Positions 34,709 to 43,665 of a DNA stretch of 64,000 nucleotides are shown one piece after another. The stretch's first letter is position 1. Every line of letters starts with the position of its first letter. The notes below the pieces were generated by a model. The model did not search any database and was not told where the DNA came from. It worked only from the letters and a program-made list of their open reading frames with translations. The DNA comes from Azospirillum fermentarium (GTDB lineage Bacteria > Pseudomonadota > Alphaproteobacteria > Azospirillales > Azospirillaceae): assembly GCF_025961205.1 (NCBI RefSeq), contig NZ_JAOQNH010000001.1:186001-250000 (forward strand). The letters run 5' to 3'. The position numbers and the translations under genes were made by a program.

Positions 34709-35950
34709 ATGATACCGGATCGGCACGGCAATGACCCTGTGGCGGTGGCGCGCTCCGCCCATCCGGGGCTGGTGCTGCTGGCCCTGGCCATGGGCGGATT
34801 CGCCATCGGCACCACCGAATTCGCCACCATGAGCCTGCTGCCCTATTTCGCCGCCGGTCTGGGCATCGACGAACCCACGGCGGGCCACGTCATCAGCGCC
34901 TATGCCCTGGGCGTGGTGGTGGGGGCGCCGGTCATCGCGGTGCTGGGGGCGGCGGTGGCGCGGCGCACGCTGCTGATCGGGCTGATGGCGGTGTTCGCCG
35001 CCGCCAACGTGCTGAGCGCGCTGGCCCCCACCTATGGCTGGATGCTGGTCTTCCGGTTCCTGAGCGGGCTGCCCCACGGGGCTTATTTCGGGGTGGCGGC
35101 GCTGATGGCCGCGTCGCTGGTGCCGCCGCACCGGCGGGCGCAGGCGGTGGCGCGCACCATGCTGGGGCTGACCGTCGCCACCATCCTGGGCGTGCCGCTG
35201 GCCAACGGCATCGGCCAGATGCTGGGGTGGCGCTGGGGATTCGGGGTGGTGGGGCTGCTGGCGCTGCTGACGGTGGCGCTGGTGTGGGCCTATGCCCCCA
35301 CGCAGGCACCCCAGGCGGGGGCCAGCCCCTTGCGCGAGCTGGGGGCGCTGAAACGGCGGCAGGTGTGGCTGACGCTGGGCATCGGCGCCATCGGGTTCGG
35401 CGGGATCTTCGCGGTCTATACCTATGTCGCCTCGACCCTGATGGCGGTGACGCAGGTGCCGCCCCATGCGGTGCCCATCGTGCTGAGCGTGTTCGGCTGC
35501 GGCATGACCGCCGGCACGCTGGCCGTGGCGTGGGCCGCCGACCGGGCGCTGATGCCGACGGTGGGCGGCGTCCTGCTGTGGAGTGCCGCATCGCTGGCGC
35601 TGTACCCCTTTGCCGCCGGCAACATCTGGGCGGTGTCGCTGGTGGTGTTTTTGATCGGCGGCGGCGGCGGGCTGGGGGCAGCACTCCAGACCCGCCTGAT
35701 GGATGTGGCCGACGACGCCCAGACCCTGGCCGCGGCGCTGAACCACAGCGCGTTCAACGCCGCCAACGCGCTGGGGCCGTGGCTGGGCGGCATGGCGATT
35801 GCCGCGGGCTGGGGCTGGACCTCCACCGGGTGGGTGGGCTGCGCGCTGGCGCTGGGCGGCTTTGCCGTGTGGGCGGTGGCGGTGATCGACGAGCGCCTGA
35901 CCGCCGCACGGGACGCCGCACGGGACGCTGTGGTCACCGAGGCCGCCTGA
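34709..35950 (+). CDS. MFS transporter, AraJ/YdhP-like (DHA1)
   Basis: 413 residues and 12 transmembrane helices. The ATG at 34709 has GAGGGACAGG upstream. The opening LALAMGGFAIGTTEFATMSLL, the loop ALGVVVGAPVIAVLGA and FRFLSGLPHGAYFGVAALMA are the signature of the AraJ/YdhP drug-resistance-type permease branch. It converges on the DJ-1-family gene with only nine bases between stops. No specific substrate can be assigned. Confidence 0.87.
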   Translation: MIPDRHGNDPVAVARSAHPGLVLLALAMGGFAIGTTEFATMSLLPYFAAGLGIDEPTAGHVISAYALGVVVGAPVIAVLGAAVARRTLLIGLMAVFAAANVLSALAPTYGWMLVFRFLSGLPHGAYFGVAALMAASLVPPHRRAQAVARTMLGLTVATILGVPLANGIGQMLGWRWGFGVVGLLALLTVALVWAYAPTQAPQAGASPLRELGALKRRQVWLTLGIGAIGFGGIFAVYTYVASTLMAVTQVPPHAVPIVLSVFGCGMTAGTLAVAWAADRALMPTVGGVLLWSAASLALYPFAAGNIWAVSLVVFLIGGGGGLGAALQTRLMDVADDAQTLAAALNHSAFNAANALGPWLGGMAIAAGWGWTSTGWVGCALALGGFAVWAVAVIDERLTAARDAARDAVVTEAA

Positions 35951-35959
35951 GACTCCCCG

Positions 35960-36637
35960 TCAGCACACACCGCCACCGGGGGTGAGGAGGACGTCCCGCT
36001 CCTCCCGCATCGGGGCCAGCCGGCGGCGGGTGGCTGCCAGCACGTCGGGCGAGGCGGTGCCGGGGGTGCCGGCGTCGAACGGCGGGGCCGGGGCGTATTC
36101 CATCATCAGCTGAATGCCCTCGGCCACCGGCTGTCCCCACAGCTCCGCCACCACGCTCAGGCCGAAGTCGATGCCCGAGGTGACACCCCCGGCGGTGATG
36201 AGCGCCCCGTCGCGCACCACCCGCGCCCGAACCGGCTCCGCCCCGAACCGCGGCAGGAAATCCAGGGCGTTCCAGTGGCTGGCCGCCCGCTTGCCGCGCA
36301 GCAGCCCCGCCGCCCCCAGCACCAGCGACCCGGTGCACACCGAGGTGATGAAGCGCGCCCCCGCCGCCTGCCGCCGGATGAAATCCAGCGTCTCACCATC
36401 GGTCAGCAGCGCGTTGACCCCGGCCCCGCCCGGCACGCACAGCACGTCGAAGGACGGGGCCTCGGCAAAGTTGGTGTCGGGGGCGAGCCACAGCCCGGTG
36501 GCCGAGCGCACCGGCGCCCGGTCCTTCCACACCAGATGGACCCGCGCATCGGGGGCGCTGGCGAACACCTCGTACGGGCCGGTCAGGTCCAGTTGCTGGA
36601 CGCCGGGGAAACACAGGATTCCGAAAGTCACCGTCAT
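35960..36637 (-). CDS. DJ-1/PfpI-family protein (isonitrile hydratase-like)
   Basis: 225 residues from the ATG at 36637 (GAGGAGG upstream). The fold signature VTFGILCFPGVQQLDLTGPYEVF, VLCVPGGAGV and the nucleophile elbow ITSVCTGSLVLGAAGLL with the reactive cysteine are present, followed by ASHWNALDFLPRFG and GGVTSGIDFGL. The closest described function is isonitrile hydratase (isonitrile to N-formyl amide), which has the same length; GATase-1-like regulators share the core but carry an AraC domain, absent here. It is divergent from a GlxA-type regulator that shares the same domain. Confidence 0.82.
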   Translation of the reverse strand: MTVTFGILCFPGVQQLDLTGPYEVFASAPDARVHLVWKDRAPVRSATGLWLAPDTNFAEAPSFDVLCVPGGAGVNALLTDGETLDFIRRQAAGARFITSVCTGSLVLGAAGLLRGKRAASHWNALDFLPRFGAEPVRARVVRDGALITAGGVTSGIDFGLSVVAELWGQPVAEGIQLMMEYAPAPPFDAGTPGTASPDVLAATRRRLAPMREERDVLLTPGGGVC

Positions 36638-36713
36638 GGCCGCCTCCTCGTGTCTTGACCCCATGGGCGTAGCATGGGGACACTGGCGGTTGCGGCCATT
36701 CACCCCTCGGATC

Positions 36714-37700
36714 ATGCCAAACAGCCCCGCCCCGCGCCGGATCGACATCCTGGCCTATGCCAATGCCCAGTTGCTGGACGTGACCGGGCCGGCGCAGGTG
36801 TTCGCCACCGCCAACGACCTGCGCCCCCGCGGCAGCCCGCCCCCGTACGAGATCGCCATCGTCGCAGACGAAGGGGCGGGGACAGGGGCGGGGGCGGTGG
36901 TCACCTCGTCCCGCGTGACGCTGCACGCCGCCCCGCTGCCCGACGCCGATGCGCCGCTGCACACGCTGGTGGTGGCGGGGGGATGGGGCATCCGCGACGC
37001 CTGCACCCGCCCGGCCCTGGTGGAGTGGGTGCGGCGCCGCGCGGGCGTGGCGGCGCGCACGGCGTCGGTGTGCAGCGGTGCATTCCTGCTGGCCGAAGCG
37101 GGGTTGCTGGACGGGCGGCGGGCGGTCACCCATTGGCAGCGCACCGCCGAATTCACCGCCCGTTACCCGGCGGTGCGGCTGGACCCCGACCCGATCTTCA
37201 TCCGCGACGGCACGGTGTGGACGTCGGCGGGGATCACCGCGGGCATCGATCTGGCCCTGGCGCTGGTGGAGGAGGATCTGGGCCGCGCCCACGCGCTGGC
37301 GGTGGCGCGGCACCTGGTGGTATTCCTCAAGCGCCCCGGCGGTCAGGCACAGTTCAGCACCGCGCTGGCGCTTCAAACCGCCGACGAACGGTTCGAGCGG
37401 CTGCACGCCTGGATCACCGAGAACATCGGCCGCGATCTGTCGCTGGCGGTTCTGGCGGAACAGGCGGGGATGAGCCTGCGCAGCTTCTCCCGCCGTTACC
37501 GGGCTGCCACCGGCCACACCCCGGCCCGCGCGGTGGAGACCCTCCGGGTGGAAGCCGCCCGCCGCCTGATCGAAGATGGCGTACCGATCACCCGCGCGTG
37601 GCACCGCTGCGGCTTCGGGTCGGAGGAAACCATGCGCCGCACCTTTGTGCGCACCCTGGGCGTCAGCCCACAGGCCTACCGGGAGAGGTTCTCGCGGTAG
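36714..37700 (+). CDS. GlxA-type transcriptional regulator (PfpI-like domain plus AraC HTH)
   Basis: 328 residues. The N-terminal domain (IDILAYANAQLLDVTGPAQV, ASVCSGAFLLAEAGLLDG, VTHWQRTAEF) is a DJ-1/PfpI-like ligand domain; the C-terminal ~95 residues carry an AraC double HTH (LSLAVLAEQAGMSLRSFSRR and ITRAWHRCGFGSEETMRRTF). Divergent from the isonitrile hydratase-like gene with 76 bp between starts, so it most likely controls that gene. Its stop lies inside a hairpin shared with gshB. Confidence 0.9.
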   Translation: MPNSPAPRRIDILAYANAQLLDVTGPAQVFATANDLRPRGSPPPYEIAIVADEGAGTGAGAVVTSSRVTLHAAPLPDADAPLHTLVVAGGWGIRDACTRPALVEWVRRRAGVAARTASVCSGAFLLAEAGLLDGRRAVTHWQRTAEFTARYPAVRLDPDPIFIRDGTVWTSAGITAGIDLALALVEEDLGRAHALAVARHLVVFLKRPGGQAQFSTALALQTADERFERLHAWITENIGRDLSLAVLAEQAGMSLRSFSRRYRAATGHTPARAVETLRVEAARRLIEDGVPITRAWHRCGFGSEETMRRTFVRTLGVSPQAYRERFSR

Positions 37701-37709
37701 GCCTGTGGG
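37667..37709. terminator. 15-bp stem hairpin between convergent glxA-like and gshB genes
   Basis: CCCACAGGCCTACCG (37667-37681, inside the coding sequence) pairs perfectly with CGGTAGGCCTGTGGG (37695-37709), which covers the stop. The loop is 13 bases. gshB stops nine bases beyond. It probably works as a bidirectional 3' end. Confidence 0.7.
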
Positions 37710-37718
37710 TTATGAGCC

Positions 37719-38657
37719 TTACAGCCGCGTCTCGATGGCATCCCACAGCGTGGATTCGAGCGCGCTGCCGTTCAGGCGGTTGATTTCCTGGATGCCGGTG
37801 GGGGACGTGACGTTGATCTCGGTCATATAGTCGCCGATCACGTCGATGCCGACGAACACCAGACCCTGTTCGCGCAGCACCGGGCCGATGGCGGCGCAGA
37901 TGTCCTGTTCCCGCGGCGTCAGATCGGTTTTCTTGGCGCTGCCGCCGGCGTGGAAGTTGGCGCGGGCCTCGCCGTCCTGGGGCATGCGGCTGACGGCTCC
38001 GGCGGGTTCGCCGTCGATCAGGATGATGCGCTTGTCGCCCTGGCGGATCTCCGGCAGGTAACGCTGCACGATCACCGGCTCGCGGTAGAGCTGGGTGAAG
38101 GTCTCCAAGAGCGAGCCGAGGTTCTCGTCGTCGGGCTTCAGGTGGAAGACGCCGGCACCGCCGTTGCCGAACAGCGGCTTGACGATGATGTCCTTATGCT
38201 CCGCCCGGAACTCCAGAACCGCCTGCTTGTCGCTGGTGATGAGGGTCGGCGGCATCAGGTCGGGGAAGTGGGTGACGAACAGCTTTTCCGGTGCGTTGCG
38301 CACGTTCTTGGGGTCGTTCAGCACCAGCACCTTGGGCTGCACATGCTCCAGCATGTGGGTGGCGGTGATGTAGGCCATGTCGAACGGCGGGTCTTGCCGC
38401 ATCAGGATCACGTCCACCGTGGACAGGTCGATCACTGCCGGCTCGCCCATGCGGTAATGAGCGCCCTTCTTGCGCTCCACCGCCATCTCGCGCACGCGGG
38501 CGTAGAGAACGTTGCCCTTCAACGACAGGTCGCGGGGGTGGTAGTGCAGCAGGCGGTAGCCGCGGCGCTGCGCCTCCAGCGCCATCATGAAGCTGGAATC
38601 GGTGTCGATGTTGATGGACTCGATGGGGTCCATCTGGAACGCGACGGTCAGGGTCAT
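37719..38657 (-). CDS. gshB: Glutathione synthetase
   Basis: 312 residues. ATP-grasp ligase joining gamma-glutamylcysteine and glycine. Start [20 protein letters not shown], then [29 protein letters not shown], the glycine-rich loop [34 protein letters not shown] and the metal-binding end [15 protein letters not shown], all in family order. The ATG at 38657 gives the canonical N terminus. No gshA is nearby. Confidence 0.96.
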   Translation of the reverse strand: MTLTVAFQMDPIESINIDTDSSFMMALEAQRRGYRLLHYHPRDLSLKGNVLYARVREMAVERKKGAHYRMGEPAVIDLSTVDVILMRQDPPFDMAYITATHMLEHVQPKVLVLNDPKNVRNAPEKLFVTHFPDLMPPTLITSDKQAVLEFRAEHKDIIVKPLFGNGGAGVFHLKPDDENLGSLLETFTQLYREPVIVQRYLPEIRQGDKRIILIDGEPAGAVSRMPQDGEARANFHAGGSAKKTDLTPREQDICAAIGPVLREQGLVFVGIDVIGDYMTEINVTSPTGIQEINRLNGSALESTLWDAIETRL

Positions 38658-38709
38658 GGGGCGGAACTCTCCATGCAGGCGGAAAAGGGAATGACCGGCA
38701 AAGATCATA

Positions 38710-39555
38710 TCAATGAGGGCGGGGGCGAAGCTGCTGAATCATCAGCGCCGCCTGGTGCTTCTGCGGGGCGTTGTCGGACAGGGCGATGAAACGCTCCAGC
38801 GCCACGATGGCCTCGGCATTGTGGCCGGCGTGGGCTTCCAGCAGGCCGGTTTCGCGCCACAGCCCCGGCTCGGTGGGGGCGAACAGCACCATGCCGGCCA
38901 GAATCTCCAGCGCCCGCGGCACGTCGCCCGACGACAGATGGCGCAGTTTCAGATTGTTCTGCAGCCGCAGCAGCACGTCGCGCGGGCTGACCGCGGCGTA
39001 ATGGCTGGGGCGCAGTTCCGCCCCCGCCCCGCCCGACGCCTTCAGCAACTCGCGCAGGTCGGCAGCGGTGCGGGGCGCGCCGCCGTTGAACGGGTCGATG
39101 ATCGCCCGCTCGCCCCCATGGTCCAGCCGCACCAGGAAATGGCCGGGGAAGTTCAGCCCAGCCGCGTCCCACCCCATGGCCCGGGCGGCGTGCAGGTACA
39201 GGATGCCCAGCGCCACCGGCAGCCCCCGCCGTCGGTCGATCACCCGCAGCAGGTTGGCGTTTTGCAGGTCGTCGTAGGTGTCGTGGTCGCCGGCATAGCC
39301 GTGGCGCCCGGTCAGCACCGCCCGCAAGGTCGCGATGCGGGCGGTCAGCCCGTCGGTGCCGGTGTCGATGGCGGCGGCGTGGCGGTCGGCCATGTCGCGC
39401 GCCAGCATGGCCAGATGCGCACGGTACGCCGGCAGGTCGGCCCCCGGCTGGTCCAGCAGCCCCAGCGCCAGCGCCGTGCCGGCCATGTCCAGCGCCTCGT
39501 CGGGCTGGGTGCCGGCGCGGGTCAGGATCTCCAGGGCTTCGGCGCGGGTGCTCAC
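38710..39555 (-). CDS. SirB1-family transglutaminase-like/TPR protein
   Basis: 281 residues. The central core [38 protein letters not shown] and [12 protein letters not shown] is the SirB1 transglutaminase-like fold; the last ~90 residues form a TPR-like helical repeat ([20 protein letters not shown]). The usual catalytic Cys of transglutaminases is not evident, as in other family members. Known members sit near protein-release and rRNA-methylation genes; here it lies between gshB and yraN-rsmI. Molecular role undefined. Confidence 0.85.
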   Translation of the reverse strand: MSTRAEALEILTRAGTQPDEALDMAGTALALGLLDQPGADLPAYRAHLAMLARDMADRHAAAIDTGTDGLTARIATLRAVLTGRHGYAGDHDTYDDLQNANLLRVIDRRRGLPVALGILYLHAARAMGWDAAGLNFPGHFLVRLDHGGERAIIDPFNGGAPRTAADLRELLKASGGAGAELRPSHYAAVSPRDVLLRLQNNLKLRHLSSGDVPRALEILAGMVLFAPTEPGLWRETGLLEAHAGHNAEAIVALERFIALSDNAPQKHQAALMIQQLRPRPH

Positions 39556-39695
39556 GGACGGGTGCCCCCTTTAAGGTGTCAGACCGGCGGGACGGGTCGA
39601 AAACCCGTACCGCCGGAGGGCCGCGACGGCGGCCCCGCGGACACGTGCCCGCGATAGCCAAGTGGGCGGATGCCCACGCCGGCGATTGAGGCAAA

Positions 39696-39723
39696 GGTAT
39701 TTGATGGTTCACCATCAAATACC
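39696..39723. repeat. Perfect 12-bp A+T-rich hairpin
   Basis: GGTATTTGATGG-TTCA-CCATCAAATACC stands between the SirB1 and YraN genes (both minus). It is markedly more A+T-rich than its flanks and lacks a T tract, so it does not look like a standard terminator. It ends six bases before the yraN stop. Confidence 0.75.
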
Positions 39724-39729
39724 ATAAGA

Positions 39730-40158
39730 CTAGCTCTGCGCCCGCCACGCATCCAGGATGTGGCGCGGCACTGCCCAAGGGGTAACCAGCATCACGTCGA
39801 AGCGCAAGGTCAAGCCGGCGTACTGCGGGTGCGCGGCGATGTAGGCGTGGGCGGCGCGGGCCAGCCGCCCGCGCTGGCGCGCCGTCACCGCCTCGCTGGC
39901 CGCGGCCCAGTCGGCGCGGGCCTTCACCTCCACCACCGCCAGGGTGCGGCCGCGCCGCGCCACGATGTCGATCTCCCCCAAGGGCGTGCGCAGGCGGGAC
40001 GCCAGGATGCGATACCCCTTCACCCGCAACAGCGCGCGGCACAGCGCCTCGGCCAGCCGCCCGAACTGTTCGCTTTTCTGCCGGCGCGGGTCGGCGGGGG
40101 CGGGATCGGGCGGCAGGGGGCCGGGGGCGATGGGGCCAGGGGGGAGAGGGAAGGTCAT
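39730..40158 (-). CDS. YraN-family (UPF0102) endonuclease-like protein
   Basis: 142 residues. A Pro-rich N-terminal extension (~1-27) is followed by the restriction-endonuclease-like core: EQFGRLAEALCRALLRVKGY, ASRLRTPLGEIDIVARRG (catalytic D/E) and LAVVEVKARADW (ExK). It ends with VTPWAVPRHILDAWR. The start overlaps the rsmI stop by four bases (ATGA). Family members bind Holliday-junction-type or single-stranded DNA; cellular role not settled. Confidence 0.9.
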   Translation of the reverse strand: MTFPLPPGPIAPGPLPPDPAPADPRRQKSEQFGRLAEALCRALLRVKGYRILASRLRTPLGEIDIVARRGRTLAVVEVKARADWAAASEAVTARQRGRLARAAHAYIAAHPQYAGLTLRFDVMLVTPWAVPRHILDAWRAQS

Positions 40159-41051
40159 GCCCCCTCCCCCCCTTCGCGCGACAGTTCCAGGGCGCGGGCA
40201 TAGACCTCGCGCTTGGGCATCCCGGTCAGGGCGGTGACGGCGGCGGTGGCGTCGCGCACCGACAGCCGGGACAGCGCGTCACGCAGTGCCGTGTCCAGAT
40301 CCACCCCCTCGGCCCCGTCGTCCGACGGCCCGCCCACCACGATGACGATCTCGCCGCGGGGCGGCCCCGCCTGTTCGTAATGGGCGGCCAGCGCGTCCAG
40401 GGGGCCGCGGCGCACCTCTTCGTACAGCTTGGTCAGCTCGCGGGCCACCGCCGCCGGGCGCGGCCCCAGCACCGCCGCCAGATCGGCCAGCGACGCCGCC
40501 AGCCGCTGGGCCGAATCGAAGAAGATCAGGGTGGCGGGCACCGCCTTCACCTCGGCAATCGCCGTGCGGCGGGCGGCACTCTTGTTCGGCAGGAACCCGG
40601 CGAACAGGAAACGGTCGCTGGGCAGCCCGGACAGCAGCAGTGCCGACAGCGGCGCCGACGGCCCCGGCAGGGTGGTCACCGCGACTCCGGCCTCCACACA
40701 CTCCCGCACCAGTTTGTAGCCGGGATCGGAGACCAGCGGCGTGCCGGCGTCGGACACCAGGGCGATGGCCTCCCCCCCCTGCATGCGGCGGATCAACTGG
40801 GGGCGCATGCGGGCGGCGTTGTGCTCGTGGTACGGCACCAGGGGCGTGGGAACGCCGTGGATGGTCATCAGCCGCCCGGTGACGCGGGTGTCCTCGCACG
40901 CCACCGCGGCGGCGCGTTTCAAGGTGTCCAACGCCCGCAATGTGATGTCGGCGGCGTTCCCGATGGGGGTCGCCACCAGATAGAGGCCGGGGGCCAGCGG
41001 CTTGCCCGGCGCGGGACTGGGAAGCTCAAGCGCGTCCGCGTCATCAGCCAT
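40155..41051 (-). CDS. rsmI: 16S rRNA 2'-O-methyltransferase RsmI
   Basis: 298 residues from the ATG at 41051, though an upstream in-frame start is possible. It methylates C1402 of 16S rRNA using SAM. Motifs: GLYLVATPIGNAADITLRAL, ACEDTRVTGRL, YHEHNAARM, IALVSDAGTPLVSDPGY, TLPGPSAPLSALLLSGLP, FAGFLP and TKLYEEVRRG. Coupled to yraN downstream and divergent from the LpoA-like lipoprotein gene, the common rsmI neighbourhood. Confidence 0.95.
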   Translation of the reverse strand: MADDADALELPSPAPGKPLAPGLYLVATPIGNAADITLRALDTLKRAAAVACEDTRVTGRLMTIHGVPTPLVPYHEHNAARMRPQLIRRMQGGEAIALVSDAGTPLVSDPGYKLVRECVEAGVAVTTLPGPSAPLSALLLSGLPSDRFLFAGFLPNKSAARRTAIAEVKAVPATLIFFDSAQRLAASLADLAAVLGPRPAAVARELTKLYEEVRRGPLDALAAHYEQAGPPRGEIVIVVGGPSDDGAEGVDLDTALRDALSRLSVRDATAAVTALTGMPKREVYARALELSREGGEGA

Positions 41052-41185
41052 GGCATCGGGGACGGCGTCGTCCGGTTTACTTGCGTCGATGGGATCGCTA
41101 CCTTCTGCAAAGCCTTGGGCGGCACCCTGTGCCGGGCCGGGATGGGACACGGCGCCGGGCGCCGGGCTTTGTGGGGAGACTTTCG

Positions 41186-42385
41186 GTGGCACGACGGGCG
41201 ACACCTTTCTCTCGTGCGCGGGGGCGGCGGTCCGCCGGCGCCTGGGCGCTGGCGGCGACGCTGCTTCTGGGTGCTTGTGGGTCGAATGTAACGGCGCGGG
41301 CGCCTGTGGTACAAGGGGCGCAACCCATACCTGCGCCGATGCAGACCGCGGTTCCGGCACAGCAGACGGTCAAGGCGGCGCTGCTGCTGCCCCTGTCCGG
41401 GTCCAGCGCCGCCATCGGACAACCCATGGTCGATGCGGCGCAGATCGCGCTGTTCGACATGGCCGCCGAGCATTTCGAGCTGATGCCCCGCGATACCAAG
41501 GGCACGCCCCAGGGCGCCGCCGACGCGGCGCGCAAGGCGATCGCCGACGGGGCCAGCATCATCCTCGGCCCGCTCTATTCCGGCGACGTGGCGGCGGTGC
41601 GCCCGGTGGCGCAGCAGGCGGGGGTTCCCGTCGTGTCCTTCACCAACGACTGGACCCAGGCGACGAGCGGCGTGTGGGTGATGGGCTTCATCCCCGCCGA
41701 TCAGGTGGTGCGGGTGGCCGATTACGCCCGGTCCCGCGGCGTCACCCGCTATGGCGCGCTGGCCCCCCGCGGGCTGTACGGCGACGCGGTGGTCAACGCG
41801 CTGCAGGCCGCGGCCCAGCGCCAGGGCGCCCAGGTGGTGCAGGTGGAACGGTACGAGCCGGCGGTGGCCGACTTCACCGCGCCCGTGCAGAAGATCGCCG
41901 GCGCCAACGCCCAGGCGGTGCTGATGGCCGAGGGCGGGCAGCGCATCCGCTCCCTGGCCGCCACCGCCGCCGGCAACGGTCTCAACCCCACGCAGGTGAA
42001 GTTCCTGGGCACCGGCCTGTGGGACGATCCGGCGGTGGCGCAGGAACCGGCCCTGGCCGGCGCGTGGTTCGCCGCCCCCGATCCCAACCAGCGCGCCGAT
42101 TTCGAAGCGCGGTTCCAGTCGCTGTACGGCAAGAAGCCGACGCGGCTGGCCACGCTCGCCTATGACGCCACGGCGCTGGCCGCGGTGCTGGCGCGTCCGG
42201 GCGGCGAGCGTCCCTATGACCCGGCGGTCCTGACCAACCCCACCGGCTTTGCCGGCATCGACGGGCTGTTCCGCCTGCGCACCGACGGTATCGCCGAACG
42301 GCGTCTGGCGGTGCTGGAAATCACGCCCCAGGGCGCGCGGGTGATCGACCCGGCCCCTACCAACTTCGACACGCTGGGGCAGTAA
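41186..42385 (+). CDS. LpoA-like penicillin-binding-protein activator (lipoprotein)
   Basis: 399 residues from a GTG at 41186 with GGGGAG upstream. Basic N region, hydrophobic core and lipobox LLLGAC give an outer-membrane lipoprotein. The rest is a periplasmic-binding (Peripla_BP_6) fold: VKAALLLPLSGSSAAIGQPM, ILGPLYSGDVAAVRPVA, RYGALAPRGLYGDAV and VKFLGTGLWDDPAV. This matches the C-terminal domain of LpoA-type proteins that activate class A PBPs; the TPR domain of enterobacterial LpoA is absent. A class A PBP is encoded at 6534-8822. Confidence 0.87.
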   Translation: MARRATPFSRARGRRSAGAWALAATLLLGACGSNVTARAPVVQGAQPIPAPMQTAVPAQQTVKAALLLPLSGSSAAIGQPMVDAAQIALFDMAAEHFELMPRDTKGTPQGAADAARKAIADGASIILGPLYSGDVAAVRPVAQQAGVPVVSFTNDWTQATSGVWVMGFIPADQVVRVADYARSRGVTRYGALAPRGLYGDAVVNALQAAAQRQGAQVVQVERYEPAVADFTAPVQKIAGANAQAVLMAEGGQRIRSLAATAAGNGLNPTQVKFLGTGLWDDPAVAQEPALAGAWFAAPDPNQRADFEARFQSLYGKKPTRLATLAYDATALAAVLARPGGERPYDPAVLTNPTGFAGIDGLFRLRTDGIAERRLAVLEITPQGARVIDPAPTNFDTLGQ

Positions 42386-42492
42386 AAGCAGCGGGGCCGG
42401 TGGTGGAACACCCCGGCCCCAGCATGCCCATGGGGACTGCGACACTCTGCCGCGCCATCGGAACATAGCCCAATATGCAACCGGAAGGTGAC

Positions 42493-42936
42493 GTGAAGCA
42501 TCGGAAATTGACCGCACGGCGCAACGCCGCTATCAAACCGATGCTTGCACAGGCGGAAGACGAAACCGCTCCGCTCATCATCCCCAATGCAGCGCCGTGG
42601 CCCAAACGCATGTACGCCATCGCCTTCGATCTGGATACCGAGGTTCTTAAGACCACGCATCACAATCCATCATGGCAGAACGCGTATGACGATATTAAGC
42701 GTGTCCTGGCCTGCCATGATTTCGAACGCCAGCAAGGCAGCGTTTACTTCGGCGATGCGGATAAGGTCGATCCGGTGCGCTGTGTCCTGGCGGTTCAGGA
42801 ATTGACCCGGACCTACCCCTGGTTTGCCGGTGCCGTCAGCGATATCCGCATGCTGCGCATCGAAGAAAACAACGACCTGATGCCCGCCATCGACGAAATC
42901 CGGCGGGTTCAGGTACAGCCCCCCAACGGCGGCTGA
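42493..42936 (+). CDS. VapD-like (Cas2-fold) protein with N-terminal extension
   Basis: 147 residues from a GTG at 42493 (AAGG just upstream); an ATG at 42475 is the alternative. Residues from ~40 on match VapD: MYAIAFDLDTEVLK, QNAYDDIKRVLACHDFERQ, GSVYF and the end FAGAVSDIRMLRIEENNDLM. VapD is a small ferredoxin-fold endoribonuclease related to Cas2, usually ~95 residues. Here a basic ~38-residue extension (KHRKLTARRNAAIKPMLAQA) precedes it. No VapX-like antitoxin gene is visible in the adjacent 100 bp. Confidence 0.8.
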   Translation: MKHRKLTARRNAAIKPMLAQAEDETAPLIIPNAAPWPKRMYAIAFDLDTEVLKTTHHNPSWQNAYDDIKRVLACHDFERQQGSVYFGDADKVDPVRCVLAVQELTRTYPWFAGAVSDIRMLRIEENNDLMPAIDEIRRVQVQPPNGG

Positions 42937-42951
42937 GGCGTCCGCCTCAGC
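42932..42951. terminator. Hairpin between convergent vapD-like and racemase genes
   Basis: GCTGAGGCG and CGCCTCAGC overlap the ends of both coding sequences, with only TC between them. Probably the shared 3' end of both transcripts. Confidence 0.5.
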
Positions 42952-43651
42952 GCACCTTGTCCAGCGGCGGGGCGTAGCCGCCGGTCTTGCTGGTGCGCAG
43001 ACCCAGCGCCACCAGACCTTCCATCAGCTTCACCGCGGCGGTGACGCCATCGACCACCGGCACGCCGGTGTCGGCGGCCAGGGTGCGGGCCAGATCGGCC
43101 ATGCCGGCGCAGCCCAGAACGATGCATTCCGCCCCGTCCTGCTCCACCGCCCGGCGGATGCCGTCGCGCACGCGGTCCACCGCGCCCGACGCCGGGTTTT
43201 CCAGCGCCAGCACCGGCACGCCCGCCGCCCGGATGGTGCAGCGCCCGGCCATGCCGTAGCGCTGGGCCAGCCGTTCCAGCGCCGGGACCGAGCGGGCCAG
43301 GGTGGTGACCACGGCGAACCGCCCGGCCAGCAGGCCGGCGGTCTGCATCGCCGCCTCGCAGATGCCGACCACCGGGCCGGTGGCCAGGCTGCGGGCGGCG
43401 TCCAGCCCCACATCGTCGAAACAGGCGATCACCGTGCCGTCGATGCCGCCGTCCCGCTCATGCCGGGCGATCTCGGCCAGCATGCCGGGCACCGCCAGCG
43501 CCTCGTCGTAATAGCCCTCGATGCTTGCGGGGCCGGTGGGCGGGTTGGCGGCGATGATGGTGGTGGCCGGGGCGGCCACCGCGCGGGCGGCGGCCCCGAT
43601 CCGCGCGGTCATGGAGGACGTGCTGTTGGGATTGACGACCAGAAGACGCAT
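42947..43651 (-). CDS. Asp/Glu/hydantoin racemase-family protein
   Basis: 234 residues. Start MRLLVVNPNSTSSMTARIGA, the first catalytic cysteine in GTVIACFDDVGLDAARS and the second in CIVLGCAGMADLA identify the two-cysteine racemase family, closest to hydantoin/allantoin racemases (HyuE type). It is the last gene of the ABC transporter operon (14 bp after the permease), which suggests the imported solute is a hydantoin, amide or amino-acid derivative. That link is an inference. Confidence 0.85.
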   Translation of the reverse strand: MRLLVVNPNSTSSMTARIGAAARAVAAPATTIIAANPPTGPASIEGYYDEALAVPGMLAEIARHERDGGIDGTVIACFDDVGLDAARSLATGPVVGICEAAMQTAGLLAGRFAVVTTLARSVPALERLAQRYGMAGRCTIRAAGVPVLALENPASGAVDRVRDGIRRAVEQDGAECIVLGCAGMADLARTLAADTGVPVVDGVTAAVKLMEGLVALGLRTSKTGGYAPPLDKVR

Positions 43652-43665
43652 GGTGTGGGAAATCC

